From Lasiosphaeria ovina (Eukaryota > Ascomycota > Sordariomycetes > Sordariales > Lasiosphaeriaceae), in NCBI GenBank assembly GCA_033439765.1, contig JAULSN010000001.1, positions 1,116,001-1,180,000 of the forward strand: a DNA stretch of 64,000 bases, given 5' to 3'. The notes beneath the pieces were generated by a model. The model saw only the letters and a program-made list of their open reading frames with translations. It made no database searches and had not been told where the DNA came from. Numbering within the stretch: the stretch's first letter is position 1; each line of letters begins with the position of its first letter. The position numbers were made by a program, and so were the translations under genes. Below, piece after piece: positions 32,610 to 45,029 of the stretch.

Positions 32610-35016
32610 GCTGGAGCAAGGCTGCTAAAAGATACCAGGTAGGTCCGAATCAAGGAGTAAGGGGTAAAAGACAAAACCAAAGTTACGGGGATACTTTGGA
32701 GCTCAATGGACTATCCAAGCCCCGGAGAAGGTAGCAGCGAAACTAGCAGGCATTGGGCTATCACGTCGTGCTTTGTAGGATATATATAGGGGAAAGCTGT
32801 TTCTGCTCGGTTGAATCCTCGCAGAAGAGATCAAGATCTTCAGGGGCTTCCCCCGTCCGAAAAAGGAGTGGGGCGGGGTGATCTCGCTGGCCGGACGGAA
32901 GCCCCGACACCGAAAAGGAAGCGTTTTAGGAGTCGGAAGCTTGGGAAGAAGCTTCGGGAGTGTTCGAAGACCCCACTCACCTCCCGCGCTAACCAGCCCT
33001 TTTTTTTGTGGTGGAGGTGAGGGGATGGAGGAAGGTGGGGTTGCGCTGCGGCGGGGACCCCAGCACCACCACAAATCAGCTGCCGAGATCGCAACCATGC
33101 CAGGGGTTGGCAAGTGCGATAAGAGATAAAAGCATTTTGACGTGCGCTAGGACTTTCTGGGACGTGGCTTGAATAAATCCACGCCCCTGCCGCTGTCGTC
33201 CATTTTCTCGAGCGGAGCCTCTTTCAACGACACACGCTCGTGCCACAGCCCGTTCGTCTTGACTGTCTGTCGCCTCAAAGAACTGTCGAAATGCATGTTC
33301 TTGCTCTTCCTCATGATGCAATGTCATATTTCATCCTTCACCAGCCTCTATCTGCAAATGTGCTGCGCCTCATCTCTCCGCAGAATTTCCTGTTTTTTTC
33401 TCAGAATAATCTGGCTTCCATTTGGAACCGAGTTTGGCTCAAATGTTTTTGTTTTTGTTTAAGATCGCTGTTGGTCTTTCTCCTACCCCTTTTCACCTCC
33501 TTTTCCCCACAACCATTTTCTGACATTCTGCATGAATGTTACTACGTGGCTGATTCTCACTCTTTCATATGCAATAGCTTTAAGGACAATCATGGCTTTC
33601 GTCAAAACCAATATTCGTTGTCGTGATCCTTTGCCATGTACCTCCCTCCCTAGTGGGACATGCTTTTGCCTCGAAGCTCTCGTTTACTTGCCCGAGTGGT
33701 GACTCTCTGTGAGAAGCTTGGTTCCACTTTTGTTTGTTTTTGTAGCCAGTCGCCCGATGCTAGATTCCAAAAGGGAACTTCAGATGAATTCGTGTAAACA
33801 GTGACCGTATCGCTTTCCACGGAAGAAAATAGGCTAGGATCTGCCTAGACACACACATCAATTGAATAGGATTTTCCTTAGAGATATGTCGGCACATTGG
33901 CTATCATGCCAATATCATATATCCGTAGACATAGCCTACGCGGATTATTCGTTGTTGATAGTGATAGTGAAGGAGGGGGGGAGGTCATCACCGAGATCTT
34001 CTCCCCCAAGTGTGTAATTCTCACCAATACGATATGGTCTATCAACTCTAGTCCCTCTTTAGTGGCGACAAATGTGTCTGTACTCTGATTGTGGGTGCTC
34101 AGGCGGACTAGATGGTCATAAATTCAGTCCGACCATTTGGGTAAGAAACAGATCACGGGCGCTACTTGGGATGATTCCAACTTGGCGCGCGAAATCAAAA
34201 AAATTGGGCGACGCGTCAATCAGTGTTGGTATCCAGGCCGACCAAAGCAGGACACCCGGCCACCTAAGGCTCTCCCGCCCCTCTCTGCCCATATCCAACA
34301 CCCAACTTCTGCGTACCTTCCACTTCCAATCTTCCCACCCCCCACCCTCCTACCTTCCCACCTTCCCACCTTTCCACCTTCCCACCTTCATTCAGCTTTC
34401 AGCCTTCCGCTCCCTACAACCGCTTCCTCGACCCAAGTCCAATCACTGCAGAAATTGTCTGATCCTATTCACCGGCTTCTCGATCGCACGTTTACCGGCT
34501 CTTTCCCTCGGGTACCCGGGAACCAGAACGCATTGGGAGTATTGCGCTCACCTTCGCAGCTTCCACCGCCCAGTTTACTCGTTAGTCTACTCTACCGCAG
34601 TTGCATCACCTTCACCGGTGTCTCTTGTCTCTCACACGACGTAAGCTGAGTCGGCGGGCTCGACGCGGACCCGAAAGTCCATTTCACCGCCGCCTTCCTG
34701 CAACCTAGAACCGATTTCCTAGGTTCCATTTCCAGACGCCCACCGCTCCTTTCTCATTTGCAAAGAACACTGGCCCCGATTCTAACTCGATCCCAACCAG
34801 AAACAGAAATCTTCGTCGAAGAAGAGATCGCGGGCCATGCAATCTAACTGTTAAAATAATTGCTACCATTGATCGGCTCCCATCATCAGATCTGCGAAGG
34901 CAGACGGCAGCGACCATTGTGTGTAACATCCCATCAATCGGATGACAAGCAAAGGTGCCTAAGCTAACTGTTCCACTTTGCAAAGACGGCATTAGTGAAG
35001 GCGGTCAAGCATAAAT
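32610..35016. other. Divergent intergenic region between the F-box gene and the serine-rich gene
   Basis: No supported gene. A pyrimidine repeat (CCTTCCCA units) lies at 34353-34389. The last kilobase is probably promoter and a long 5' leader of the gene starting at 35017; a GTAAGC donor-like site near 34639 could belong to a leader intron. Frames at 34072-34649 are low-complexity. Confidence 0.5.
34353..34389. repeat. CCTTCCCA octamer repeat
   Basis: Four octamer units (one reads CCTTTCCA) plus a partial fifth form a polypyrimidine tract in the upstream region of the serine-rich gene. Confidence 0.8.
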
Positions 35017-38000
35017 ATGTCAGGAAGTAACGATGGGGACGGAGGCGGGGCCGGAGCGGACGGGGACGCGGAAAAAGGCGGGAGCGACTGCCTCATGGGG
35101 AAGCCATTGGCGGACATGGAAGGCTCTACCGAGTTGCCTCCTCTGTCTTCTCCGCAGTTGCCTCTTTCTAAATATGGACGCTCGTTGACGCCCAAAGGCC
35201 CCAAAGGTCATCGCTTCACCAATCTCGGCGATGCACATCTGGCCATCACGTCGAGACTGGCGTCGCGCTCTGCCGGTCGCAGCATCTCAAGCACAAAATC
35301 GCCCGCCTCGTCCAGCTCATCCGTCAACGTCCTTACTCCGACGACAAACTCGGTTGACTCGGCGCCGCCAGCCCAGCCTATGGAGCTCGCCTACGCCGAC
35401 CGCTCCGTCAACGGACGATGTCTGACCCCTGGCTACACGCTTGGCCGCTCCACCACCAAGCTTGACCATGTGCCTCGCGAGCCGCCATTTCAAGAGTCTC
35501 ACGAGATTGTACAAGCCCTATCTACTGGCATTGGCCGCAACCAGGATTCTTCTACCGGCAATGGCCCCTTTGATGATTCTCCTGACAGCCGAGAGCCTCG
35601 AGAAACCGGAAGCACAGTGGAAAACATCTACAAACAATACCTTCCCTCTACGCTCCTTGAGTCCTCTCCCTCAACCGGTCGCGGTATATCCTCAAATGAC
35701 CAGGACCTTCAGTACCCGCTGAGTCCTTCCGCCAGCGCGCATGGTGATGGCATCGATGTTAATTATAGACTCGAGGATATGAAGAGCCAGGAACCGCCCC
35801 GAGTCACACAAAACCCCGATGGGCATACGCTCAACAAGGCCCGATGGGACATGTACTTTTCGCCGGGCGATGCACCTGAAATTCCGTTGCCTGACCTTCC
35901 TCATATCGGCGACGACGCCCAAACATCAACGGGTGGCCTCGGCAACGGCTGTGTTTATTACGACTCCATTACACAATCCCCCAAGTCCCTTTCAGACTCG
36001 CAAGATTTACTCGGCGGAGTTCCAAAAGAAGCAAAAAACGCCGGATCCAGCCCTTCTGCTCTAGACCGCACCGCACGCCATCAATCAGGCCCTCTTCTTT
36101 CCAGAGAACCGTCGGTAAAAACCCGACCGGCCCACAACAGTGCCATCAGCTTTGGTGCGCTCTTCACCCACCCTGGTCATCCACAGTCTCTGAGAGAGCG
36201 ATTGCAGCGCGAGAGTTATATTAGTCACTGTGGCCTGTCCAATGCCGGCTTCTCGAGTGGCGGTCTCACTTCAGACTCGGACGAGGATCCTTTCAAATTT
36301 GACCGTGGATCCTACACAATTTTCCTCAAGCCCTCGAGGGAGAGAGAAGTCAGTGCCGCGTTACGCCGAGTGAGTGGTATTAGCGCCGCCCACACCAAGG
36401 GAACAGTCTATAGCCCACCGGCAACGCCGCCTCGTGAGACTGTTCCTCCCGTACCGCCTTTGCCAACACAAGAAGATGTGAAGGCAACCGAAGGGGCTGT
36501 GAAAGTCAACAATCCTCTCTTCAACAAGCTCCAATTCTACCAGACTTCAGCCGTTGAACACGCTTGGGAGGGTGAGGATGCCCGCAATCAGATAAAAATC
36601 AACGTCAACGTCAAACCACCGAACGTTGATTCCGGCCCACAAGAACACCACGACACCGCGGGCCGAGAACCGATCACAAACGGATTGGGGATTGATCCTT
36701 TCCACCGAATTGCTTTTGGGGGTGCAAGCGACGGGGGTGACTGGGAAACAGTTGTCACGAGCACCGGGCAATTTGATAGCAATCGTGCGTGTGCTTCAGG
36801 GACGGATTTCAATGAGATGCTGCCCGTGAAGATCACAGGGAGCAGCATTGCCGACGACTACTCAGACTGTACCAGCTTTCCGGTTCAATCCTTTGACGGG
36901 TTTGCGTCAACTGATAGAATTCTACAGCACCCGAGTGACGATGCAATTCCCAGTACCCGCCACCTTCGGACACTGAAAGAAACTGGTCGCCCGATATTCC
37001 TTCCAAAGCCTCGGATCCACCGAGTCAACGGTTACCCCCAGGACTCGAACCGTCTCTTTACAGACCCGACGACGGGGACAACAAGTTCATCATCTGCCAA
37101 AGCATTCATCTCTGAGAGGTTTATAGCACCTTTCCGCTCCCAAAACTCGAAATTACGTGGCCAGATCCGAAATGTCTACAACAATCTCGACCAGCAATCC
37201 AAATTTAAGTCTCAAAACTCGTTCTTTTCTGATTGCTCGGGAAAGGGTGGGGCAGCGAAAGAAGCTCGAGTCAATGGTAGACGCCAGGACAAAACAGCGC
37301 CTGTTGCAAATTTCAAGGAGGCCATGGCCAGCAAAGATGGTCGCCAGGACAATATGATTAGCAGACAGTTGCCCGAGACTCCGGGTCCTGACGAATCACT
37401 TATTGGCAGCCAAGAGAATCAACCTGCACGCGCCCAGGCAAGCCCAGAGTCACAGGTTCTTTTCGACTTCCCATTGATCCCGCTGGCAGAGGCAGCGAGA
37501 CTTCAAGCTATCCGGCGGGAAAGCGGCGAGGATGGCCAGACATATGCTAGTAGCACAAGAACGCGCAAGAATTCCAGCATCGTCTCGTCGCGGGCAACTC
37601 ACAAGACGACTCCCCCAACGCCGTCAATGGTTGCAAGGCCGCTGCCCACCCACTGTCGCCGCCCAACACCTTTCACCGCTCTAGAGAGTGCTACCCCTCG
37701 TCATGGCCCCAGCAGCTCTATAGGTATACTCTCCAAGCCCCAGCTTATGTACCCCGTATTTCCACTGACGCGTCGAAACAGACAGCAGCGTGAACTATGG
37801 GAGAGGCGTGTCTTACATGTCTCCCTTGAGCAGTGGAAGCCCGCCCCCGCCCGGTATATCGATGTTTCCCCATTCTTGTAGAAACCCGTTCAGTTCTGTC
37901 CATGGCTCCTTGCGAAGCAACTCGACCTTCCCAACTCCGCTGCTATCGTCCGACACGCCACATCTCCGAACAAAAGCCAAGCGAGACCGAGTCCGCCGTC

Positions 38001-38347
38001 TTGGCCAGGTTCCTGATCTCCGCGACTTGGCCAACGCTGAAGCAGCGACCGCATTCGGGATTCTCAGCGAAGACGCTTACCTCTCGTGGGAAGCAAGGAG
38101 ACGACGTCAGCTTTACTATTACCTGATGTGTGCTCTATGCATATTTCCGTTCATTGCTCCGCTGGTTTACAAGGGGACATTCGACTCGGCTTTGCGCTGG
38201 TACACCAAAGGAGAGACAGATACGCTGAACCGCAAACAGCGCCGCCGCGTCCTGGTCCTTGCAAGCGCTTTTTCGGCTGTTTGGTTGTGCACGATCGCTG
38301 TTGTCGTTACACTCCTTGTGAGCCGGAACAAGAGCAGCCGTGCCTGA
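35017..38347 (+). CDS. Uncharacterised serine-rich protein with two C-terminal transmembrane segments
   Basis: Exon 1 is 35017-37723 and exon 2 is 37782-38347. Intron 37724-37781 (GTATAC...AAACAG) joins SSSI to DSSVNYGRG; 1090 aa. The start is aaatATGtca. About 1000 N-terminal residues are Ser/Pro/Thr-rich and look disordered. They include a proline-rich PPVPPLPTQED stretch that could bind an SH3 domain, many SP/TP sites, and two conserved-looking blocks (ARWDMYFSPGDAPEIPLPDL and SYTIFLKPSREREVS). Near the C-terminus, DAYLSWEARRRRQLYYYLMC leads into membrane segments at about 1013-1032 and 1058-1082, with a short loop (KGTFDSALRWYTKGETDTL) and RKQRRR between. I believe similar serine-rich proteins occur across Pezizomycotina, but I know no function. 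A tail-anchored cell-cortex or ER scaffold is possible but unproven. Confidence 0.85.
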
Positions 38348-39962
38348 AATATGACCTGTTGTCTTTTGAGACTCGCTCTCGATGTAGATCTCCAGAGGCT
38401 GTGCGAAATCAATCTCTTGAAGGTCTGAAGCATTTTGTTTCATTATTCGCATATCAGGCTGTCTGTCGGCAGATTTGACATTTCTGGAACCTTTGCACGA
38501 CGATTCGAGCAAAAATGAATGTTTAGGCCATGGTTGGATTCGGAGTCCAGAGTTCAAATCGAGGTCAGTATTACGACATCGGAGTCCACTTTACGAAAAC
38601 ATCGACAAAAAAAACCAAAACAACCTATGAGGCGAATGGGGCTGTGTAGGAATACGATTTTCGCAGCTCAGATCCCTCTTTACGAAAGATTCCGGACCTC
38701 TCATGGGCTTTGGAGTTCTGAATCCTTGAGGTCGGAAAAGTCCTTCTTTACGGTCAAACAAAACTTGGCTTTTGCCACTCAAAGCCACGGCGAGGTATCT
38801 CAGATCTCCTGCAATTTCTTGCCTCCAAACGGTCAACTCATTGATAAAATGACAGAGCGACGCTCTTGTTGCTCACGATTTCCATTTTTCGCAATCTGCG
38901 GCTGAACGGAATCATACGACTACCTATCACACTTGGGATTCGCTTCGATTTCGATCTCATCCTTGTTGTCTGTCTGTCAGTCTGTGTGCTTGTGTGGGGG
39001 AACTGACGTCCCGGGGAACGCACAAAATCTCTGTCACTCCTTTGAATTAATCTGACTGAAACAAGAAATCGTCTGGACACTTTCACCCAAATTTCTTTAT
39101 TTTTGAGGTGGGCACATAAGTATATGGATATCTCCTTCGGGACACGGAGGGCTTTGGCCCATTACCTGGTGATTGGTGGGAGGAGGAATCGAGACTGTTC
39201 ACAGAACTGACAGATCAGATATGGAGGAGAGCGATATTTCTTGGCCGTGTCACCTGCCGGGCTTTGGGCGAGTCTGAGGAAGTAGGGCAATGTCATTGAA
39301 GGTGACTAGGAGGGCAGGCGCATGTTCAAGTAGCTATGTGGATGGTCTAGTAAACGGTTAGCCCAGTAGAGAAGTCGGTACATGCGAGGGACAAATATGA
39401 TGCCTTACTTTATCCGGTTTGTCTCATTTCTGCATTGGGGAAGGTGAATTGCCGTTCTACAGTAACTCTTCTCGCGTCTCCCAGCCAAAGTCAATAACCA
39501 ATGGGAAACCACCCAAGGTCATACTAGGTTATTGATGATAGTGTTAAGAGGCCGTTTTGACTGCCTACCTTCTGCAGGCTGACTGGCCGTGGGGTTCATG
39601 CTTGCATTATGGGCTAAATCGCCACAAGATGCCATCTTGTCGGTACATTATTTTGCAACTAAAAGTATTCCTGCTCCTGTCCCTCCAGTTCTGGATATCT
39701 ATGTGCCCATGTTCCCGGCGAAACGAGGAAAGATGGCTGACAAGGCCAAAGCAGCAGAAAAGAAATGCGAAAGGAATAACCGGTCCTAAGGGTTCCCCTG
39801 GCCGGATGATATCACTTCTTTTATCAATGTGGCAGACTCCTAAACAAAACTGTGAAAGACATGAGAAAGGGAACGAAATTTAAGGGAAAAAGGAGAAAAA
39901 TCGGACCAATTTTTACCATACCTATCCAGTCTTCGGGGGGTTTTTTATTTTCTTCTTCTTAC
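38348..39962. other. Convergent 3' region between the serine-rich gene and the class C ABC transporter
   Basis: No supported gene. Short open frames (up to 128 codons at 38519-38905) have no recognisable domain. I looked for tRNA A and B boxes and found none that pair. Confidence 0.55.
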
Positions 39963-42900
39963 TCACTCGGCTTGTCCAAGCACAATAGACCTCAGCTTGT
40001 CCTTTTCACCACTCTCCTCACACATGCCCCTGAAGATGCCCCTTTCTCCGTCCTCGCCCACCTTGTCCCACAGCTCCCTGGGCGTGCCAAACTCAGCAAC
40101 GTGGCCGTCACTTAGCACCAGGATGCGGTCGAAATCGGCGATGGTGCTCAGGCGATGGGCGATTACAATGAGCGTCGCATCCGTGAATTCTTCGCGGATG
40201 CTGCGCTGAATAAGCACGTCGGTATGCATGTCAACGGCCGATGTCGCTTCGTCAAGCACCATGACGCGGGGCCGGCTGACGATGGCACGCGCGAGGCAGA
40301 GCAGCTGACGCTGCCCTTGGGATAAGCTGAGGCCGCCTTCCGAGATTTTCGAGTTGAGGTTGTGGAAGATGTTAGTGTTCTTGATGCCGATGGCGGATGC
40401 GGGTGACGATGGACGACCAGCAGTGGGGGTGGCGGCGCCCGAGGGCCCGGCCGAGTTGTTGATAAGATGCACACGTTCTAGGCAGTCGCGCAGCTCTGCG
40501 TCAGTGTGATGATCAAAAGGATCGAGATTACTGCGGATGGTGCCGGAGAAAAGAACTGGATCCTGTGGAGAGGTTAGCCCTGTCGTGCCACAATGATAGA
40601 AACCCGGTATTCTGGCACGGGGTGGCTTACCTGTGGAATGATGGCCAAGCGCGATCGAAGATCATGTAGATCTATTTTGGAAATGTCGATGCCGTCAACA
40701 TGGATACTACCTGACCGGGCTTCGAGGAAACGGAAAAGAGCCAGAGTCAGCGATGACTTGCCGGCACCGGTGCGGCCGACAACCCCAACCCTTTCAGTGC
40801 GATTTATGTTGAAGGTCAGGCCCTTTAGGACAGGGGGGAGGTCAGATGCATATCCAACCACGAGACCCTCAACCTCGATACGGCCCTCTGTTGGCCAGGC
40901 GGCTGGAGGTTTCTTGCCATCAAGTGCCTCGGTTGGGACTTCGGTGTACTATGAAGACGTGATATTAGAATCAGCTTTAAACAGCGCCTGCTATGACTTG
41001 GCTTTTTTTTTTTTTTTTTTTTTTTAAACAAAAAAAAAAAAAAAACTTACCTCTATAATCCGCTCTGCCGCATTCATGCTGAGCTCAATGTTTGAGTAGA
41101 AGCGGATGGTCCAGATGACGGCACCGGAGAATTCGAGAGCGAAGGCAAGAGCAAAGCCGGCGAGAGCCGCGTCGATTCCAGGAGTCAGAAGGACAAGGAT
41201 TGCGACAAAAACAGCGAATAGCGACCCAACAAGTGCCATTCGCCAGCCCATCCATCTATTGAAGATCCATAGGTGCCACGTTGTAGTTGTGTAGTCATCA
41301 AGCTTCTGATGCATCCGGTCAATATAGACCTCGGCCTTGTTGAAGCCGCGGATGGTAGCGACACCTGAAAGTGCGGAGCCAAACTGCTCAAAGACAGGCG
41401 ACTTGCTCGTGCTTTCTAGCCGCTTCACAGGTCGGGCGATGCTAAGATAGCGCACGGCGTAGTACAGACATATGAGGAGAAGAACGGCAGCTAAGAGAAC
41501 AATGTAGGGGGAGACGAAAAGGCTCGCCACAATAACCCCTATGAGATTCAGAAAAGCGTTGAATCCGAAACTCAGCTGGTTTGCTAGGTGGGAGTCAATG
41601 ATGCTGAAATCAGCCGTAAACCGGTTCAGCATTCGGCCGACGGGAACCGTATCGAGCCATCGAATAGGGGTCCGGAGAATGGTGAAGTTCAGCTTGGCAA
41701 AGAGCTTGCGGCTTGCACGAATGGAGCCCGTGTAGATGTACAGAAACTTCAGTGTTCCAATGACCGACGACACAACGGCAAGGCCAACGTAGATGCTAAG
41801 GTAATACGAGAGGTCGCTGCTCTGGGTTTTGACCGTGGGAGCCGACAGAGAGTGTATTGAAGTTTGCTGGAGTCCCACGGCATAGGAGAAGCCATGGACT
41901 GTCGAAGTGTTCAACATGTGCTGCTGGATACCAAGTGCTTCTTCCATAGAGCTGCCCGTCCAAATCTTAAGCCACCAAGACCGGCCTATAGTTAGGTGGT
42001 TAGTTCTTGTCCGACGTCGGTTTAGTTTGGTAAGGAGTAAAGGGAGAAAGGAAAGGATCGATAACATACTAATAGAAAATACCTGCACGCAAGTGAAGAT
42101 GGCAAAAGCGAATGACCAGAAAGCCCATCCACCACTGTCTTTCAGGTAAGTGAGATAAATGTGCTTCCGAACAGCCCCCTGCTCACGGGCTTCGTCCTCG
42201 ACAAACTTGCGTGCAGCAGTCTTGGATGAGACCTTCTTCAAGGCGCCACCATCGGCATCGGCTTGCTCGCCTTCTCCATTGGTCGACTCGTCAGAATTCA
42301 CAGCTGTAGCCGACTCGTCAGCTTCGATTTCCTGAGCTGTTTGTTCGTGGCTCTTGATCCGTGCGAGAGCGCCTTCGTCGCGTAGCTCCGAGAGAAGCCC
42401 AGCGTGCAAGACGCCGCCATCACCGAGCTCAACGAGATACTTGGTCTTGGGCTCGCAGAGAGCGACATGATGGGTCACTAGAATTCTCGTCCTGCCTTCG
42501 GCCAATTCGCCGTTCAAACACTTCTCAAAGATGTGACGTCCCACATGTGCATCGACGGCACTGAAGATGTCGTCCAGAACAAGAACGCCAGCTCGGGAGT
42601 ATATGGCTCGGGCTAGCGTCACTCTCCACTTCTGGCCACCACTGAGGTTGATACCGTTTGCTCCAATCTCTGTTCGCTCGCCATCCGTAAGCATCTCGAG
42701 GTCCTTTTTTAGGGCACAGACCTCGACAGTCTTTGCGTAGCGCCCTTCGTCGTACGGCAGCCCAAAGGTAATGTTGTCCTTGATGCTGGCATTTTCAATC
42801 CACGGTATCTGCGCCACGTATGCGATAGCTCCTGGAATGATCCAATTGGCTTTGTTTGCTTTGTCGTCGTGGCGTTCAGCCAGTGAAGGAGCCCGCGGGA

Positions 42901-45029
42901 CGTACAGAGTGCCTCCCAACACGTCTACCTCTCCGAGTATAGCGGCCAACATCAGGCTCTTTCCTGTTCCAGTTTTGCCTGATATTACCGACAACTCTCC
43001 TTTCGGGAAGGTGACGCTGATATTTCGAAGGACGAACCGCTCCTCCTCGTCAACCTTGTCGTCCGACGGCCAGGCTACAGAAGCATTGTCAAACGAGACT
43101 TCGTCAGAGACCCGCGAAGATACTGACACTTCTGGGGAGTCGAGGTATTCCTCGATTCGCTTGATCGAAACCCAGGCGTCCAGCGCATCTGTGGTGAGTT
43201 CGGGCACGACTGACAAGGTGACTTCGAGAGCCTTGAAAACACCAAGACTCACGAAGGCCACCGAGGGCGTGAGCGTCCCATTCACGATAGCGTAGACAGC
43301 CAGGGAAATAGCCGACAGCAATATCGGGCTTGTAACCCAGCATGCTAGCAGTGCAGTGTCGCCCATGAACACATCCCAGATGGCACCGAGCTCCCTTTCT
43401 CGGACGGTCCCAATCTTTCTCTCCCACTCGGGCTCAAGGGCCGAGAACTTGATCTGGCGGATTCCCTGAAGCGCTTCCGTGACAATCTCCATCTTCTCGT
43501 CCCTGACCTTCATCAGACGGTCCTGTGCGGCGGCGTACTTCTTGGAGAAGTAGATGTTGAATGGCATGATGGCAGCCATTGCCGACAGGCCGGACAGAAG
43601 CGGAATCCATCCCAAAAGACTGACCAGGAACCAGAGCGATACTACGAGCTTAAAAATGCTGCCGGGAAACATATTTTGATACGAGCAGAAGTCTCCCACT
43701 CGCTTTCCGTCGACACCAATCAGATTGACGGTACTCTGTTTTGTCTTTTTGAGTTCCTCAGCATCATCCTCCGTCTCGGGTCGGTCCGGAGCTATCGACT
43801 CGCCGGCAGGCCCATCAACGGTGGACTCCACAGACTCGGCAGCCCGGCCCTTCTTTTTGGAGCTGCCCGTGCCCTTGACATCCTTTTTGCGCATTGCCTT
43901 CTCGAAAATGAGCGCGGATAACTGGGCGCGGATGGGGAGCGTAATGTCTGCCCAGGACATCCAGTATATCCAAGACTCGACCCATGATTGGGCCGTGATG
44001 GCCACACCAAGCCAGACAACCCAAATCCAAACGTCGAATCCGAAGCTGGTGCCGACACGGTTGGCCTCGAGGATTCTCAGAAGCTGCAAGATGACCCACT
44101 GAGGGGCGAAGTTCAGAATCGACGAACAAAAAGTCAGGAACCACTGCAGGGCAAAGGGTTTCCAGTGGGCCCGCGCCACGGATAGCCACAGACGGTGCTG
44201 GTAGTTGTGTCTCTTCCAGTCAGCAGATACAGCATTGGCCCGAGTCAGGTGACAGGGCCGGCTCAAGTCGGCCAAGTCCAGATCCTTCTTCTTTGAAGCG
44301 AGGATGAGGAGATGTGAAGCCCAGGCGAAGTTGAAGCGGTTGAAGGCCGATACCGAAAACATGCGGTCGACCGGTCTTCCGCCCCAGAAAACATCGGGTC
44401 TCCTGGGAATGGAGAGGCTGGCGAGGGCAAGGCAGAGGGAAAGGGCAAGCTCGACAATGCGCAGGGCAAACAAGGCCGGACTGCCATTGATGAGATCGTC
44501 AAAAGTCTCGGTTCCCTCGATAAGAAGAAGGCCAGCAAGGACTACCGACGAGAGAAAACTATATATGCCGAGGTCGTATGCCTTGATGAAATTTCTGCTG
44601 GAAGCTATGTCCACGGCTTGAAAGACCAACGCCGCCTAGACGATCAAGTCAGCAATTTCCATGACTGAGAGAGAATAGCCAGTCCATTTCATTGGCGGGC
44701 TTGGCGGGTTGGATTCAACTCACCCAAGCTCCTGTGCTCAGCCAGTTGATCAGATACAGCCCTTCTGGTCCTGTAGCCAACAATGCAAGCGCAAGGGAAA
44801 TGGTGAATCCGGCTACCGCAGAGACGACGACGAAAGACTTTGCCGGCTTGGCCGAGAAGGCCGCCAGCGACTCGGGCGTCGCCTTGCCGTCGGCATCTTC
44901 ATAGGAGTCTTGCTTTGGCTCTCGCTTTCCCAGGCGCGTCACGATGTCGGACGCGGTAGGAAGAGAACACAGGCCAATGGCAACACAGCCCGTTCCAACA
45001 ATGGCTAGCAGGGAGCCATCGATCGTCAT
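39963..45029 (-). CDS. ABC transporter, class C (MRP/YBT1 type), full length
   Basis: Five exons: 44724-45029, 42070-44635, 41051-41985, 40631-40948 and 39963-40562, giving 1574 aa. Introns are 44636-44723, 41986-42069 ([24 protein letters not shown]), 40949-41050 and 40563-40630. The start is the ATG at 45029 ([11 protein letters not shown]); the frame upstream begins with TTG. The order is an N-terminal hydrophobic TMD0-like region, TMD1, NBD1 (Walker A GKTGTGKS, signature LSGGQ, Walker [13 protein letters not shown]), a charged linker, TMD2, and NBD2 (GRTGAGKSS, signature [23 protein letters not shown]). NBD1 has Asp in place of the catalytic Glu (LDD), the usual class C asymmetry. Such pumps export or sequester glutathione conjugates, bile-acid-like compounds or toxins; the substrate here is unknown. 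A long T/A tract lies inside the third intron. Confidence 0.95.
41003..41045. repeat. Poly(T)-AAAC-poly(A) tract inside an ABC transporter intron
   Basis: About 23 T, then AAAC, then about 16 A, ending five bases before the exon border in plus-strand terms. In the transcript it lies just after the GTAAGT donor and could fold into a long A-U hairpin. Confidence 0.85.
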
